This document shows, one piece after another, positions 17,307-26,354 of a stretch of 64,000 bases of DNA. Within the stretch, counting starts at the first letter, position 1. Each line of letters begins with the position of its first letter. The notes beneath the pieces were generated by a model. The model was not told the origin of the DNA. It was given only the letters and a program-made list of their open reading frames with translations, and made no database searches. Origin of the DNA: Burkholderia paludis (GTDB lineage Bacteria > Pseudomonadota > Gammaproteobacteria > Burkholderiales > Burkholderiaceae). The position numbers and the translations under genes are program-made. The stretch is from positions 1 through 64,000 of the forward strand of contig NZ_JPGL01000001.1 in NCBI RefSeq assembly GCF_000732615.1. Direction: 5' to 3'.

Positions 17307-18932
17307 TCAGATCACGTTGAAGTGATGCGTGCCATCGCGCTTCAGCTGGTCGACCAGCCCGTATTCCCAGTCGAGATACGCCTGCATCGCGGCGGCCGCG
17401 TTGTCGGTGCCTTCGTACGGGCGCCGGTAGCGGTCGATGCGCGGTGACGCGAGGCGCGTCTCGCCGCTTTCGAGCGGCAGCCCGGCCTCGATCCAGGCGG
17501 CCGTGCCGCCGGTCAGCACCGCAATGCCGGCGGACGCCGGCAGCAGCGCGCGGGCGTCGTCCGCCGCGAAGCGTGCGAGCAGGCTCGATCCGCACGTGAA
17601 CACGTAGCGCCGCGCGGGCGGAATCGCCGCGAGCGCGTCGCGCAGCAGCGCGCGCACGGCAAACCACGCGCCCGGAACGTGGCGCTTCACGTAGTTCGCG
17701 CTGGCGGTCACGTCGACGATCGCAAGCTCGCCGGGCGCGGCCTCCTTCAGCCAGCCCGCGAGCGTCGCGGGCGACACGTCGGTCACGGGCGGCGTCGCCG
17801 GCACGTCGCGCGGCGGCTGGCCGCGCTCGCCGAACGCCTGCGCGCCGGCCGGCTCGACGACCCGCACGTCCCAGCCCATCTGCGCGAGCCACGATGCGGT
17901 CATGTCCGCCCGCACGCCGTCGTCGTCGGCGAGCACGATCCGCGCGCCGCGCACGGCGGCGTGATGGTCGGTCTCCTGCACGAGCTGGCCGCCCGGCGTG
18001 CTCAGGAAACCCGGCAGATGGCCGGCCTCGTATTCCTCCGGCGTGCGCACGTCGAAGCGGTACAGCGTGCGGCCCGGCTCGTCGAGCGCGGCGACGTCCG
18101 CCAGCGCGATGCGCGGCACGCCCGCGCGTTCGGCCACCGCGCGTGCCGCCGCGCGCGCCTCGGCGCGCTGCGTCGCGTCGATGTCGTCCGGAAAGCGTCG
18201 CGCGGCGCCGCGCTCGAGCGTCTGCCCCGCCAGCGTCCAGCCGATCGTGCCGTTGCGCAGCGCGGCGACCGGATTCGGCAGCCCCGCGTTCACCAGCGAC
18301 TGCGTGCCGATGATGCTGCGCGTGCGGCCCGCGCAGTTGACGACCACCTGCGTCGCCGGGTCCGGCGCGAGCGCGCGCACGCGCAGCACGAGTTCCGCGC
18401 CCGGCACGCTCGTCGAGGTCGGGATGTTCATCGTCTGGTATTCGTCGAAACGGCGCGCATCGACGATCACGACGTCGGCCTTCGCGTCGATCAGCGCCTG
18501 CACCTCCTGCGCGGACAGCGACGGCGTATGCCGTTCGGCCTCGACCCATTCGCCGAACGACTTGCTCGGCACGTTCACGTCGATGAACAGCTCGCCGCCC
18601 GCGGCGAGCCAGCCCGCGAGGCCGCCGTCGAGCAGCCGCACGTCGGTGTAGCCGAGTCGCGCGAGCTGCGCGGCCGCGCGCGGTGCGAGATCCTCGCCGC
18701 CCGCCTCGCCGAACACGACGATCGGCGTATCGCGGCGCGGAATCCGCGTCCACGCGTCGAGTTCGAGCTTCGACAGCGGAAAATTGGCGGCCCACAGCGG
18801 GTGGCCCTGCGCGTACGGATCTTCCTCGCGTACGTCGATCAGCGCGATCTCGTCGCGGGCCAGCAGGCGCGCACGCACCTCCTGGTACGACGCGACGGGA
18901 AAGCGGGAAGTGGAATCGGCGGATTGCGTCAC
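17307..18932 (-). CDS. Rhodanese-related sulfurtransferase, four rhodanese domains
   Basis: Protein of 541 residues built of four rhodanese folds (about 10-115, 135-245, 275-365 and 385-490) plus a C-terminal tail. Only domain 2 (Cys200 in VNCAGRT) and domain 4 (Cys447 in FTCGSS) have an active-site Cys; the loops of domains 1 (about 75) and 3 (about 335-340) lack it. This alternating inactive-active pattern suggests regulated sulfane sulfur transfer. It lies 82 bp downstream of the cysteine-dioxygenase-like gene on the same strand, so the two form an operon divergent from LysR. Acts in the cytosol. The substrate is unknown, but a persulfide role fits this neighbourhood. Confidence 0.92.
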   Translation of the reverse strand: MTQSADSTSRFPVASYQEVRARLLARDEIALIDVREEDPYAQGHPLWAANFPLSKLELDAWTRIPRRDTPIVVFGEAGGEDLAPRAAAQLARLGYTDVRLLDGGLAGWLAAGGELFIDVNVPSKSFGEWVEAERHTPSLSAQEVQALIDAKADVVIVDARRFDEYQTMNIPTSTSVPGAELVLRVRALAPDPATQVVVNCAGRTRSIIGTQSLVNAGLPNPVAALRNGTIGWTLAGQTLERGAARRFPDDIDATQRAEARAAARAVAERAGVPRIALADVAALDEPGRTLYRFDVRTPEEYEAGHLPGFLSTPGGQLVQETDHHAAVRGARIVLADDDGVRADMTASWLAQMGWDVRVVEPAGAQAFGERGQPPRDVPATPPVTDVSPATLAGWLKEAAPGELAIVDVTASANYVKRHVPGAWFAVRALLRDALAAIPPARRYVFTCGSSLLARFAADDARALLPASAGIAVLTGGTAAWIEAGLPLESGETRLASPRIDRYRRPYEGTDNAAAAMQAYLDWEYGLVDQLKRDGTHHFNVI

Positions 18933-19014
18933 GGTGTCTGTGTCTCGAATACGTTGATGTCGTTGAAAAAATGCGGAACGGTCGAATCATGGCCCCGCCT
19001 GCGCGGGCCCAGCG

Positions 19015-19581
19015 TCAGGCGTTCGAATACCCCGATACGAAAGGCTTCACGGTGCCGTCGTCCAGGTACACCGCGCGCTCGACCTTGCCGATGTTCGCGC
19101 CGTACACGTGGATGCTGATCGACACCCGGTCGGCGAACGCATTGGTCACGCGATGGACGTCGCCGATGCGCGGCGACACGGCCTCGACCTCGCCGGGCTG
19201 CAGCCGCACCGCGTCGCCCGCCGGCACGGGCCGGCCGGCCGCGTCGAACCGGTACGGCTGCGAGTACTCGCCGCCGCGCAGCATCCCGATCAGCCCCCAC
19301 ACGGTGTGGTCGTGGATCGGCGTCGTCTGGCCGGGCCCCCACACGAAGCTGACGACCGAAAACCGCTCGTCGGGATCGAGATGCAGCAGGTATTGCCGGT
19401 AGCGCGCCGGATCGGGCTCGGCGAACGCGTCGGGCAGCCAGTCGTCGCGTTCGACCAGCGAGGCGAGCAACGCGCCGGCCTCGTCCAGGATGCGCGCCTC
19501 GTTCGCGCCGGACGCGAGCAGCGTGCCCAGACCGTCGACGAACGGACGCAGCGGCGTGCGATGCAGCGAAAGCGTACTCAT
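19015..19581 (-). CDS. Cysteine dioxygenase-like cupin
   Basis: Thiol-dioxygenase-family cupin of 188 residues. Iron ligands fit His90, His92 (TPIHDHTVWG) and His143 (DVHRV), the three-His site of the family. Enzymes like this oxidise cysteine or 3-mercaptopropionate to the sulfinate; substrate choice cannot be read from sequence. The start at 19581 has GAGGAG 5-12 bp upstream. It is the first gene of a two-gene operon with the rhodanese and divergent from LysR at 19656, so it is the best candidate for the LysR-controlled promoter. Family length is about 200. Confidence 0.88.
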   Translation of the reverse strand: MSTLSLHRTPLRPFVDGLGTLLASGANEARILDEAGALLASLVERDDWLPDAFAEPDPARYRQYLLHLDPDERFSVVSFVWGPGQTTPIHDHTVWGLIGMLRGGEYSQPYRFDAAGRPVPAGDAVRLQPGEVEAVSPRIGDVHRVTNAFADRVSISIHVYGANIGKVERAVYLDDGTVKPFVSGYSNA

Positions 19582-19594
19582 CGGCTGGCTCCTC

Positions 19595-19625
19595 GAATAT
19601 GATGCCGAATATGATGGATCGTCAT
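19595..19625. promoter_or_regulatory. Direct repeat and LysR-type box between the dioxygenase and LysR genes
   Basis: GAATATGATG occurs twice (19595-19604 and 19607-19616), 12 bp apart. It is followed by ATGATGGATCGTCAT (19611-19625), which has the ATGA...TCAT arms of a T-N11-A LysR box. It sits in the 74-bp gap between divergent starts, so a single regulator could control both genes. Confidence 0.5.
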
Positions 19626-19655
19626 GATGCACCCGAAAGACCATGCAGAACAAAC

Positions 19656-20573
19656 ATGAAAATTAGCGATATCGATGCTTTTGCAGCGGTCGTCCGCTGC
19701 CAGACCCTGAGCCAGGCCGCGGCCGAACTCGGCATGACGCAGCCCGCGATCACGCGGCGCGTCCAGAATCTCGAGGAAGCGCTCGGCGTGATCCTGCTCG
19801 ATCGCAACACGAAACCGCCGCGCCCGACCGACATCGGCCGGCAGGTCTTCGAGCAGTGTCGTGCGATCCTGCGCGAAGTCGACGCGCTGCGCGAGTTGAC
19901 GGCCGGCGAGCAGCCGCCCGCCGGCGCATTCCGGATCGGGCTCACGCAGGGGCTCGGCGAGCTGATGCTGCCCGCGCTGATCGCGGAGCTCGCCGCGCAA
20001 TGGCCCGCGCTCGCGACGCAGGTCACGACCGCGTGGGGCGGCATGCTCGTCGAGCGCGTCGCCCGCCGGGAACTCGATGCGGCGCTCATGTTCCTCGCGC
20101 GCGAGATGGCGCTGCCGGCCCAGGTCGAAGGCGAACGGCTGCTGGCCACGCGGCTCGTCGCGGTCGGCCGCAAGGGCGACTGGCCGCGGCGCAGCTACCG
20201 GCTCGCCGATTGCCACGCGCGCGGCTGGGTGCTCAATCCCGACGGCTGCGGCTTTCGCGCGGGCCTGCGGCGCGCGCTCGACGCGCAGGGCCTGCCGATG
20301 CCGGTCACGCTCGACACCTACGGCCGCGACCTGCAACTGCAGAGCGTCGCGAACGGCTTCGGCATCGGGCTGATGCCGCTGCCGCTCGTCGAAGGCAGCC
20401 CGCTGCGCGACGCGCTCGACATCGTGCCGCTCGCCGACTTCAAGCCGCAGGTCGATCTGTGGCTGCTGCGCCGGCCCGATGCGGCCCGTTTCGGTGCGCC
20501 GCTCGCGGCCGTCGCCGCGCATGCGCGCACGGCGTTCGCGCTGCCCGAGCAGGCTCAAGGCAAGGCGGCGTGA
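19656..20573 (+). CDS. LysR family regulator of the sulfur cluster (CysB-like)
   Basis: LysR protein of 305 residues with the HTH at about 16-45 (TLSQAAAELGMTQPAITRRVQNLEE) and a cofactor-binding domain. It lies between the divergent dioxygenase-rhodanese operon and the SfnB-like gene. Start at 19656 (ATGAAAATTAGC) is the conserved family start; an earlier in-frame ATG at 19599 would overlap the operator. Convergent with the SfnB-like gene through a very strong hairpin at 20574. The effector is likely a sulfur metabolite, by context. Confidence 0.88.
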   Translation: MKISDIDAFAAVVRCQTLSQAAAELGMTQPAITRRVQNLEEALGVILLDRNTKPPRPTDIGRQVFEQCRAILREVDALRELTAGEQPPAGAFRIGLTQGLGELMLPALIAELAAQWPALATQVTTAWGGMLVERVARRELDAALMFLAREMALPAQVEGERLLATRLVAVGRKGDWPRRSYRLADCHARGWVLNPDGCGFRAGLRRALDAQGLPMPVTLDTYGRDLQLQSVANGFGIGLMPLPLVEGSPLRDALDIVPLADFKPQVDLWLLRRPDAARFGAPLAAVAAHARTAFALPEQAQGKAA

Positions 20574-20601
20574 CCGGGCGGGGCGGCAGCGCCCCGCCCG
20601 G
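20574..20601. terminator. Perfect 12-bp GC hairpin with GCAG loop between convergent genes
   Basis: CCGGGCGGGGCG (20574-20585) is fully complementary to CGCCCCGCCCGG (20590-20601) with a 4-nt GCAG loop. It begins one base after the LysR stop and lies before the SfnB-like stop on minus. The tetraloop and stem are unusually stable. No U-tract. Confidence 0.6.
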
Positions 20602-20628
20602 CCGGCCCATGCGGCCGCCCGGCGCGGC

Positions 20629-21954
20629 TCATGCATCGCTTCGACCGCGTCCGGCCTCGCGGCCCGGCACCCCGCCCGCTGCCGTCGTCTCGTCCCGGCT
20701 CACCGCTTCCAGCACCGCCCGCCCGGCCGCCACCGCGATCGCGTCGTCCTGCGGCGTATGCACGCGGCTGCACAGCACGTCGCGATAGTGGCGTTCGAGC
20801 GGGTTGGTCCGGCTCAGCCCGTGATTGCCCGACAGCTTCAGCGCCTGCTCGACCGCCCGAATCGCATGCTCGGTGACGGTCCGCTTCACGAGGCCGCTCG
20901 TCGTGACCGGCGGCGCGTGGCCCGCATCGGTGCGCGCGATGTGGTCGTCCAGCAGCACGCGGTTCGCATGCAGCCAGCCCTCGATTTCGCCGACCGCCTC
21001 CTGCACGCGCGGCAGCGTCGCGAGCGGCGCGCCCAGCCCGCTCGGCGCGCGGGTCGTCACGAACCCGGTCAGCCAGTCGCGCGACGCGCGCGCCACCGCG
21101 TCGTACAGGCTGCCGAGCAGCGCGACCATCCACGCCTGCTGGTCGGCCTGCGCGTCGGCATCCGCATGGGTTGCCGCCGAAACGGCCCAGGCGTCCGGCG
21201 CGCGGACGTCCACCGCGTGATCGGCCGGCAGCCGCACGTCGTCGAACACGACCTCGTGGCTGCCTGACGCTCGCAGGCCGAGGTGATTCCAGCTTTCGAT
21301 CACGCGGATGCGATCGCCGTCCGCGTCGCGGTCGCGCGGCACGAGAAACACGCCGACCCGCGGCTGCGGCTCGTCGGTGCGCGCCCACACGGCCAGCCAG
21401 CGCAGCGCCGGGATTCCGGTGCTGTACAGCTTGTGGCCGGACAGGCGCCAGCCGTCGCCGTCGCGGCGCGCGACGGTTTCCGGCAGGCCGCCGCGCGACG
21501 GCGAACCGAGCGCGGGCTCGACCCGCAGCGCGTTGATCAGCGCCCCGTGCGACACCGCGCTGTCGAACACCGCGCGCCGCACCTGCGCGGGCCAGCGGTT
21601 GTCGGCACGGCCGAGCGCGCGATGCTGCAGATAGGTCATCGTCAAGACCAGCGCGGTCGCCGGGTCCGCGTGCGCGACGGCGGCCACGATCCGGCTCGCC
21701 CGCGCGAGCGTCGCGCCGGCGCCGCCGTGCTCGCGCGGCACGACCTGCGCGATCAGCCCCGCGCGCTGCAGCCGCGCGAAGTTCTCGTGCGGGAAACGGC
21801 CGTCGACGTCGTTGCGGGTCGCATCGGCGGCCAGCTCCGGCGCGAGGCGGTCGAGCAGCGCGGCGATGCGTGCGTCGTCGGCATCGTCGGTGGGCAGAAG
21901 GCGCAGCGACGGCGGCTGCGGCAAGGGCGTGGAAGCGGCAAGGCTGGCGGACAT
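20629..21954 (-). CDS. Acyl-CoA dehydrogenase-like flavoprotein (SfnB/DszC type monooxygenase)
   Basis: Flavoprotein of 441 residues with the three-part acyl-CoA dehydrogenase fold. Members of this subgroup are FMNH2-dependent monooxygenases or unknown-function sulfur-starvation proteins (SfnB, DszC). No acyl-CoA catalytic base is evident in my reading, which fits the monooxygenase branch. Start at 21954 (MSASLAAST) is chosen over a long N-terminal extension that has no homology. Divergent from the LLM monooxygenase. The pair plus a flavin source would cleave C-S or oxidise sulfones. No flavin reductase gene is in the window. Confidence 0.85.
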   Translation of the reverse strand: MSASLAASTPLPQPPSLRLLPTDDADDARIAALLDRLAPELAADATRNDVDGRFPHENFARLQRAGLIAQVVPREHGGAGATLARASRIVAAVAHADPATALVLTMTYLQHRALGRADNRWPAQVRRAVFDSAVSHGALINALRVEPALGSPSRGGLPETVARRDGDGWRLSGHKLYSTGIPALRWLAVWARTDEPQPRVGVFLVPRDRDADGDRIRVIESWNHLGLRASGSHEVVFDDVRLPADHAVDVRAPDAWAVSAATHADADAQADQQAWMVALLGSLYDAVARASRDWLTGFVTTRAPSGLGAPLATLPRVQEAVGEIEGWLHANRVLLDDHIARTDAGHAPPVTTSGLVKRTVTEHAIRAVEQALKLSGNHGLSRTNPLERHYRDVLCSRVHTPQDDAIAVAAGRAVLEAVSRDETTAAGGVPGREAGRGRSDA

Positions 21955-22256
21955 CGAGACGAATTCCCTGGGTCGGACGGATAGGCGGCAAGCACGGCAA
22001 GGGCCGCAACCGCGGCGATCGAGCGCCGCGCGGCGCGGCCGCCCGCGGAACCGGCAAAACGGACGGAACGCGCGGGCGCCCGCGCGCCCGATCGTTCGCG
22101 AGCCCACAGCGTATGCGCTGCCCGGACGCGCCCAAACCATGCAAATCTGATATTCAAATCGGGATTGATTATTTCCGTTCCGCATGATCCCGGCGTTAAC
22201 CTGCGCTCCATTCCTGCCCGGCCGCGTGCCGGGACGTCCCTGCACCGGAGACCCAG
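21955..22256. promoter_or_regulatory. Divergent promoter region, SfnB-like and LLM operon
   Basis: A 302-bp gap. The only AT-rich part is near 22140-22180, with repeated GATT and TCAAAT words (CTGATATTCAAATCGGGATT), a reasonable site for an activator such as a CysB or SsuR relative. A regulator binding site cannot be fixed without a search. The LLM ATG follows CCGGAGACCCAG. Confidence 0.45.
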
Positions 22257-23342
22257 ATGAGCGTCGAATTCATCGGCATGATCCAGAGCCAGAAGCAGTC
22301 GGAAATCCACCCGCCGTCAGGCCCGACGGTCGACCCCGACTACGTGCGCGACTTTGCGCGCGCCCACGAGACGGCCGGCTTCGACCGGATCCTCGTGCCG
22401 CATCACTCGACCGGGCCGTCGGCGACGCTGACGATCGCATTCGCGGCGGCCGCGACCGAGCGCATCCATTTCATGCTCGCGCATCGTCCTGGCTTCACCG
22501 CGCCGACGCTCGCCGCCCGGCAGATCGCGACGCTCGACCAGTTCAGCCGCGGCCGGCTCGCCGTGCACTTCATCTCCGGCGGCTCGGACGCCGAGCAGCA
22601 GCGCGACGGCGACTTCCTCGACCACGACGCGCGCTATGCGCGCACCGACGAATACCTCGGCATCCTGCGGCGGATCTGGACCGAGACGCAGCCGTTCGAT
22701 CACGACGGCGCGCACTACCGGTTCACGCAGGGCTTTTCGGAAGTGAAGCCGCTGCAGCAGCCGCACGTGCCGATCTACTTCGGCGGCGCGTCGGAAGCCG
22801 CGCTCGCGGTGGCCGGCAAGCACGCGGACGTCTACGCCCTGTGGGGCGAATCGCTCGACCAGGTGCGCGACCTGACGACGCGCGTGCGCGCCGAAGCCGC
22901 CCGGCACGGCCGACAGGTGCGTTTCTCCGTGTCGTTCCGCCCGATCCTCGCCGCGACCGAGGACGAAGCCTGGGCGCGCGCGCATCGCATCCTCGACGAA
23001 ACGCGCCGGCTGCGCGAAGCGGCCGGCCTCGGCGCCGGCGGCCCGCAACAGAGCGAAGGCGCGCGCCGCCTGCTGGCGGCCGCCGAACGCGGTTCGCGCG
23101 TCGACAAGCGGCTGTGGACCGAGATCGCGAAGCTCACCGGCGCGCGCTCGAATTCGACGGCGCTCGTCGGCACGCCCGAACAGGTCGCCGACGCGCTGCT
23201 CGACTACTACGACCTCGGCGTCACGACCTTCCTGATCCGCGGTTTCGATCCGCTCGAGGATGCGATCGACTATGGCCGCGAACTGATTCCGCGCGTGCGC
23301 GATGCGGTCGCCGCGCGCGACGCGGCCCGCCACGCCGCCTGA
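22257..23342 (+). CDS. LLM class flavin-dependent oxidoreductase (SsuD-like)
   Basis: Luciferase-like TIM-barrel monooxygenase of 361 residues, close to alkanesulfonate monooxygenase SsuD. The sequence VEFIGMIQSQKQSEIH near the N-terminus and HFISGGSDAEQQRDGDFLDHD in the middle fit the SsuD family. Uses FMNH2 and O2, so needs an external flavin reductase not found here. First gene of the plus-strand operon; the leader CCGGAGACC recurs before the next genes. Substrate is probably an organosulfur compound, by context. Confidence 0.9.
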   Translation: MSVEFIGMIQSQKQSEIHPPSGPTVDPDYVRDFARAHETAGFDRILVPHHSTGPSATLTIAFAAAATERIHFMLAHRPGFTAPTLAARQIATLDQFSRGRLAVHFISGGSDAEQQRDGDFLDHDARYARTDEYLGILRRIWTETQPFDHDGAHYRFTQGFSEVKPLQQPHVPIYFGGASEAALAVAGKHADVYALWGESLDQVRDLTTRVRAEAARHGRQVRFSVSFRPILAATEDEAWARAHRILDETRRLREAAGLGAGGPQQSEGARRLLAAAERGSRVDKRLWTEIAKLTGARSNSTALVGTPEQVADALLDYYDLGVTTFLIRGFDPLEDAIDYGRELIPRVRDAVAARDAARHAA

Positions 23343-23358
23343 TCCGGAGACCCACACG

Positions 23359-24198
23359 ATGTCCGCCGTTCTGTCCACGCCCGAGCGCACCGCGTCGGGC
23401 CTCGTCCTTGCCGACACGCCACGCCAGCACTTCTGGTTCGACCCGCCCGCGCCGCGCGCCGACGTCACCGCCGAACGCCGCCATCGGCAGGAACGGCTCG
23501 CGGGCGCGTTCCGCCTGTTCGCGCGCGCCGGTTTCGCGCAAGGCCTCGCCGGCCACATCACCGCGCGCGATCCCGAACTGCCCGACCACTTCTGGGTGAA
23601 TCCGCTCGGCGTGCATTTCTCGCAGATCAAGGTGTCCGACCTGCTGCTCGTCAACGCCCGCGGTGAAACGGCGATCGGCACGCGGCCGCTGAACAAGGCC
23701 GCGTTCGCGATCCATGCGGCGATCCATGAAGCGCATCCGCAGGTCGTCGCCGCCGCGCATACGCATTCGACCTACGGCAAGGCATGGTCGACGCTCGGCC
23801 GTCCGCTCGATCCGCTCACGCAGGACGCCTGCGTGTTCTACGAAGACCACGCGCTGTTCGACGACTTCACGGGGATGGTCGTCGACACGAGCGAAGGCGC
23901 ACGGATCGCCCACGCGCTCGCGAAGCCGGACGGCGGCACGCACAAGGGCGCGATCCTGAAGAACCACGGAATCCTGACCGCCGGCCCGACGGTCGAGGCC
24001 GCCGCCTGGTGGTACCTCGCGCTCGACAACGCCGCGCATACGCAGTTGCTGGCCGAGGCGGCCGGCACGCCGCAGCCGATCGACCACGCGACCGCGCGCC
24101 ATACGCACGGCCAGATCGGCGGCCCCGACGGCGCGCTGCATGCATTCGACAGCCTGTTCGCGCGCGTCGTCGCGGACGAACCCGACCTGCTCGACTGA
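23359..24198 (+). CDS. Class II aldolase/adducin family protein
   Basis: Aldolase-fold protein of 279 residues. Metal ligands fit HTH in AAAHTHSTYG near residue 133 and a later His in KNHG. Reaction unknown: class II aldolases in sulfur or sugar-phosphate pathways cleave a carbon skeleton. The start at 23359 follows CCGGAGACCCACACG. It sits 16 bp after the LLM gene, so co-transcribed. The link to the flavin monooxygenase suggests it acts after C-S cleavage, which is inference. Confidence 0.87.
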   Translation: MSAVLSTPERTASGLVLADTPRQHFWFDPPAPRADVTAERRHRQERLAGAFRLFARAGFAQGLAGHITARDPELPDHFWVNPLGVHFSQIKVSDLLLVNARGETAIGTRPLNKAAFAIHAAIHEAHPQVVAAAHTHSTYGKAWSTLGRPLDPLTQDACVFYEDHALFDDFTGMVVDTSEGARIAHALAKPDGGTHKGAILKNHGILTAGPTVEAAAWWYLALDNAAHTQLLAEAAGTPQPIDHATARHTHGQIGGPDGALHAFDSLFARVVADEPDLLD

Positions 24199-24229
24199 AC
24201 GCCATCCCGCACGACCGGAGACCGACGAT

Positions 24230-25252
24230 ATGACCCGCACCACCGCACCCGCGCCCGACGACACCCGCCGCAGGCTGCTGCGCGCGGCAGGCGCCGCCGC
24301 GCTCGCCGCGCCGGCGATCACGCTCGGCCGCAAGGCCTGGTCCGCGCCGCCGCTGAAGAAGCTCACGTTCGCGTGGAACCAGAACGCGTTCTGCCTGACG
24401 CCGATCGTCGTCGCGCAGGAACGCGGCTTCTTCGAGAAGAACGGCCTGAAGGTCGACCTGATCAACTACAGCGGCTCGACCGACCAGTTGCTCGAATCGA
24501 TCGCGACCGGCAAGGCCGATGCCGCGGTCGGGATGATCCACCGCTGGCTGAAGCCGCTCGAAGCCGGCTTCGACGTGAAGATCATCGGCAGCTCGCACGG
24601 CGGCTGCGTGCGGCTCGTCGGCGCGAAGGCGGCCGGCGTCACGACGCTGCAGGCGCTGAAGGGCAAGACGGTCGGCGTCAGCGACCTGGCCGCGCCCGGC
24701 AAGCATTTCTTCTCGATCCTGCTCGCGAAGAACGGCATCGATCCCGAGCGCGACATCACGTGGCGGCAGTATCCGGCCGACCTGCTCGGCGTCGCGGTCG
24801 ACAAGGGCGAGATCCACGCGATCGCCGACGGCGACCCGAACCTCTATCTGCTCGAGAAGCGCAGCAACGGCGCGTACACGGAACTCGCGACCAACCTCAG
24901 CGGCGAATACGCGCGCAAGGTGTGCTGCGTGATCGGCGCGCGCGGCGACCTCGTGCGCAACGACCGGCCGTCGGCCGCCGCGCTCGCGCGCTCGATCGTG
25001 CAGGCCACCGAGTTCACGCACGACAACCCGAACGAAGCCGCGAAGGTGTTCGCGAAGTATTCGCCGAAGATCAGCCCCGACGACCTGCGCAAGCTCTACG
25101 CGACGCTCACCTACACGCACCACCCGACCAACGTCGACCTGCAGCAGGAAATCGCGTTCTATGCGGACGATTTCCGCCGCATCAACGTGCTGAAGAAAAG
25201 CACGGACCCGCAGCGCTTCGCGCAGCAGGTTTATGCAAACGTGCTGGGGTGA
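24230..25252 (+). CDS. ABC transporter substrate-binding protein, nitrate/sulfonate/taurine type (NrtA/SsuA family)
   Basis: Binding protein of 340 residues. Signal peptide about 1-41 starts with TRRRLLRAAG, twin-arginine-like, so Tat export is possible. The family core is clear: FAWNQNAFCLTPIVVAQERGFFEKNGL then LINYSGSTDQLLESIATGKADAAVGM. Fits the NMT1/SsuA-type ligand binding of small oxidised or nitrogenous compounds. A Cys pair (KVCC) at about residue 230 is unusual for the family. It precedes the permease and ATPase of the same importer. Confidence 0.88.
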   Translation: MTRTTAPAPDDTRRRLLRAAGAAALAAPAITLGRKAWSAPPLKKLTFAWNQNAFCLTPIVVAQERGFFEKNGLKVDLINYSGSTDQLLESIATGKADAAVGMIHRWLKPLEAGFDVKIIGSSHGGCVRLVGAKAAGVTTLQALKGKTVGVSDLAAPGKHFFSILLAKNGIDPERDITWRQYPADLLGVAVDKGEIHAIADGDPNLYLLEKRSNGAYTELATNLSGEYARKVCCVIGARGDLVRNDRPSAAALARSIVQATEFTHDNPNEAAKVFAKYSPKISPDDLRKLYATLTYTHHPTNVDLQQEIAFYADDFRRINVLKKSTDPQRFAQQVYANVLG

Positions 25253-25256
25253 CGCG

Positions 25257-26354
25257 ATGTCGACGATCGAACACGCTCCCCCCTCGCGCGCCGGAGCCGC
25301 CGCGCCGGCCGGCGGCAGTGCCGCCCCTTCCGCGGCCCGCGACGCCTGCACGGCCTGCGAGGCCACGCTGGCGGCCGACGCCCGCCGCGCGCGCTTCTGG
25401 CCGACCGGCCTCGCCGCCGCGCTTGCCTGGGCCGCGCTCGGCGCGCTCACGCACCTGTGGCCGAACCGCATCGTCGGTTTCAGCGACTGGGCGTACACCG
25501 ATACGTTCGGCACGGCCGCGTGGACCGTCGCGGCGCTGCTGCTCGCCGCCGCGACGCTCGGCCATCTCGTGCCCGCGACGCGCACGCGGCTCGCGCGCGT
25601 GCGCCCGGCCGGCCCGTGGCTCGTCGCGCTGCCGCTCGTGCTCGCCGCCTGGGAAATCCTCACCGCGAAGACCGGCTGGCTGCCGACGCCGTTCTTCGCG
25701 CCGCCGCAAGCGCTGATCGAGGTGTACGTCGACGACTGGCCGCGCCTGCTCGGCAGCGCCGGCAACACGCTGAAGCTGCTCGCGCTCGGCTTCGCGTACG
25801 GCGTCGCGGTCGGTTTCGCGGTCGGCGTCTCGATCGGCTGGTCGCGCCGGATCGGCTACTGGGTGCATCCGGTGCTGCGTGTGCTCGGCCCCGTGCCGTC
25901 CACCGCGCTGCTGCCGCTCACGTTCTACTTCTTCCCGTCGAGCTACTCGGCCGCCGCGTTCCTGATCGCGCTGGCGACCGGCTTCCCGGTCGCGGTGCTC
26001 ACCTGGTCGGGGGTCGCGAGCGTGAACAAGCAGTACTACGACGTCGCGCGCACGCTCGGCGCGAACGCGCGCTTCCTCGTGCTGCGCGTCGCGATTCCGG
26101 CCGCGCTGCCGCACGTGTTCGTCGGCATCTTCATGGGGCTGAGCGCGTCGTTCACCGTACTGGTCGTCGCCGAGATGATGGGCGTCAAGTCGGGGCTCGG
26201 CTGGTATCTCAGCTGGGCACAGGGCTGGGCATCGTACGTGAACATGTATGCGGCGCTGATCGTGATGGCGCTGCTGTTTTCCGGGCTGATCGCGCTGCTG
26301 TTCGCGGTGCGCGACCGTGTGCTCGCGTGGCAGAAGGGAACCGTCAAATGGTAA
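25257..26354 (+). CDS. ABC transporter permease, SsuC/TauC type
   Basis: Inner-membrane permease of 365 residues. The C-terminal half has the family domain (SVNKQYYDVARTLGANAR, the EAA-like loop, then MGLSASFTVLVVAEMMGVKSGLGW). The first 120 residues are longer than usual, with a soluble stretch containing a CTACE Cys pair (about residues 34-37) and two helices. Possibly a fused sensor or assembly segment; I do not recognise it. The stop overlaps the ATPase start by 7 bp. Confidence 0.88.
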   Translation: MSTIEHAPPSRAGAAAPAGGSAAPSAARDACTACEATLAADARRARFWPTGLAAALAWAALGALTHLWPNRIVGFSDWAYTDTFGTAAWTVAALLLAAATLGHLVPATRTRLARVRPAGPWLVALPLVLAAWEILTAKTGWLPTPFFAPPQALIEVYVDDWPRLLGSAGNTLKLLALGFAYGVAVGFAVGVSIGWSRRIGYWVHPVLRVLGPVPSTALLPLTFYFFPSSYSAAAFLIALATGFPVAVLTWSGVASVNKQYYDVARTLGANARFLVLRVAIPAALPHVFVGIFMGLSASFTVLVVAEMMGVKSGLGWYLSWAQGWASYVNMYAALIVMALLFSGLIALLFAVRDRVLAWQKGTVKW

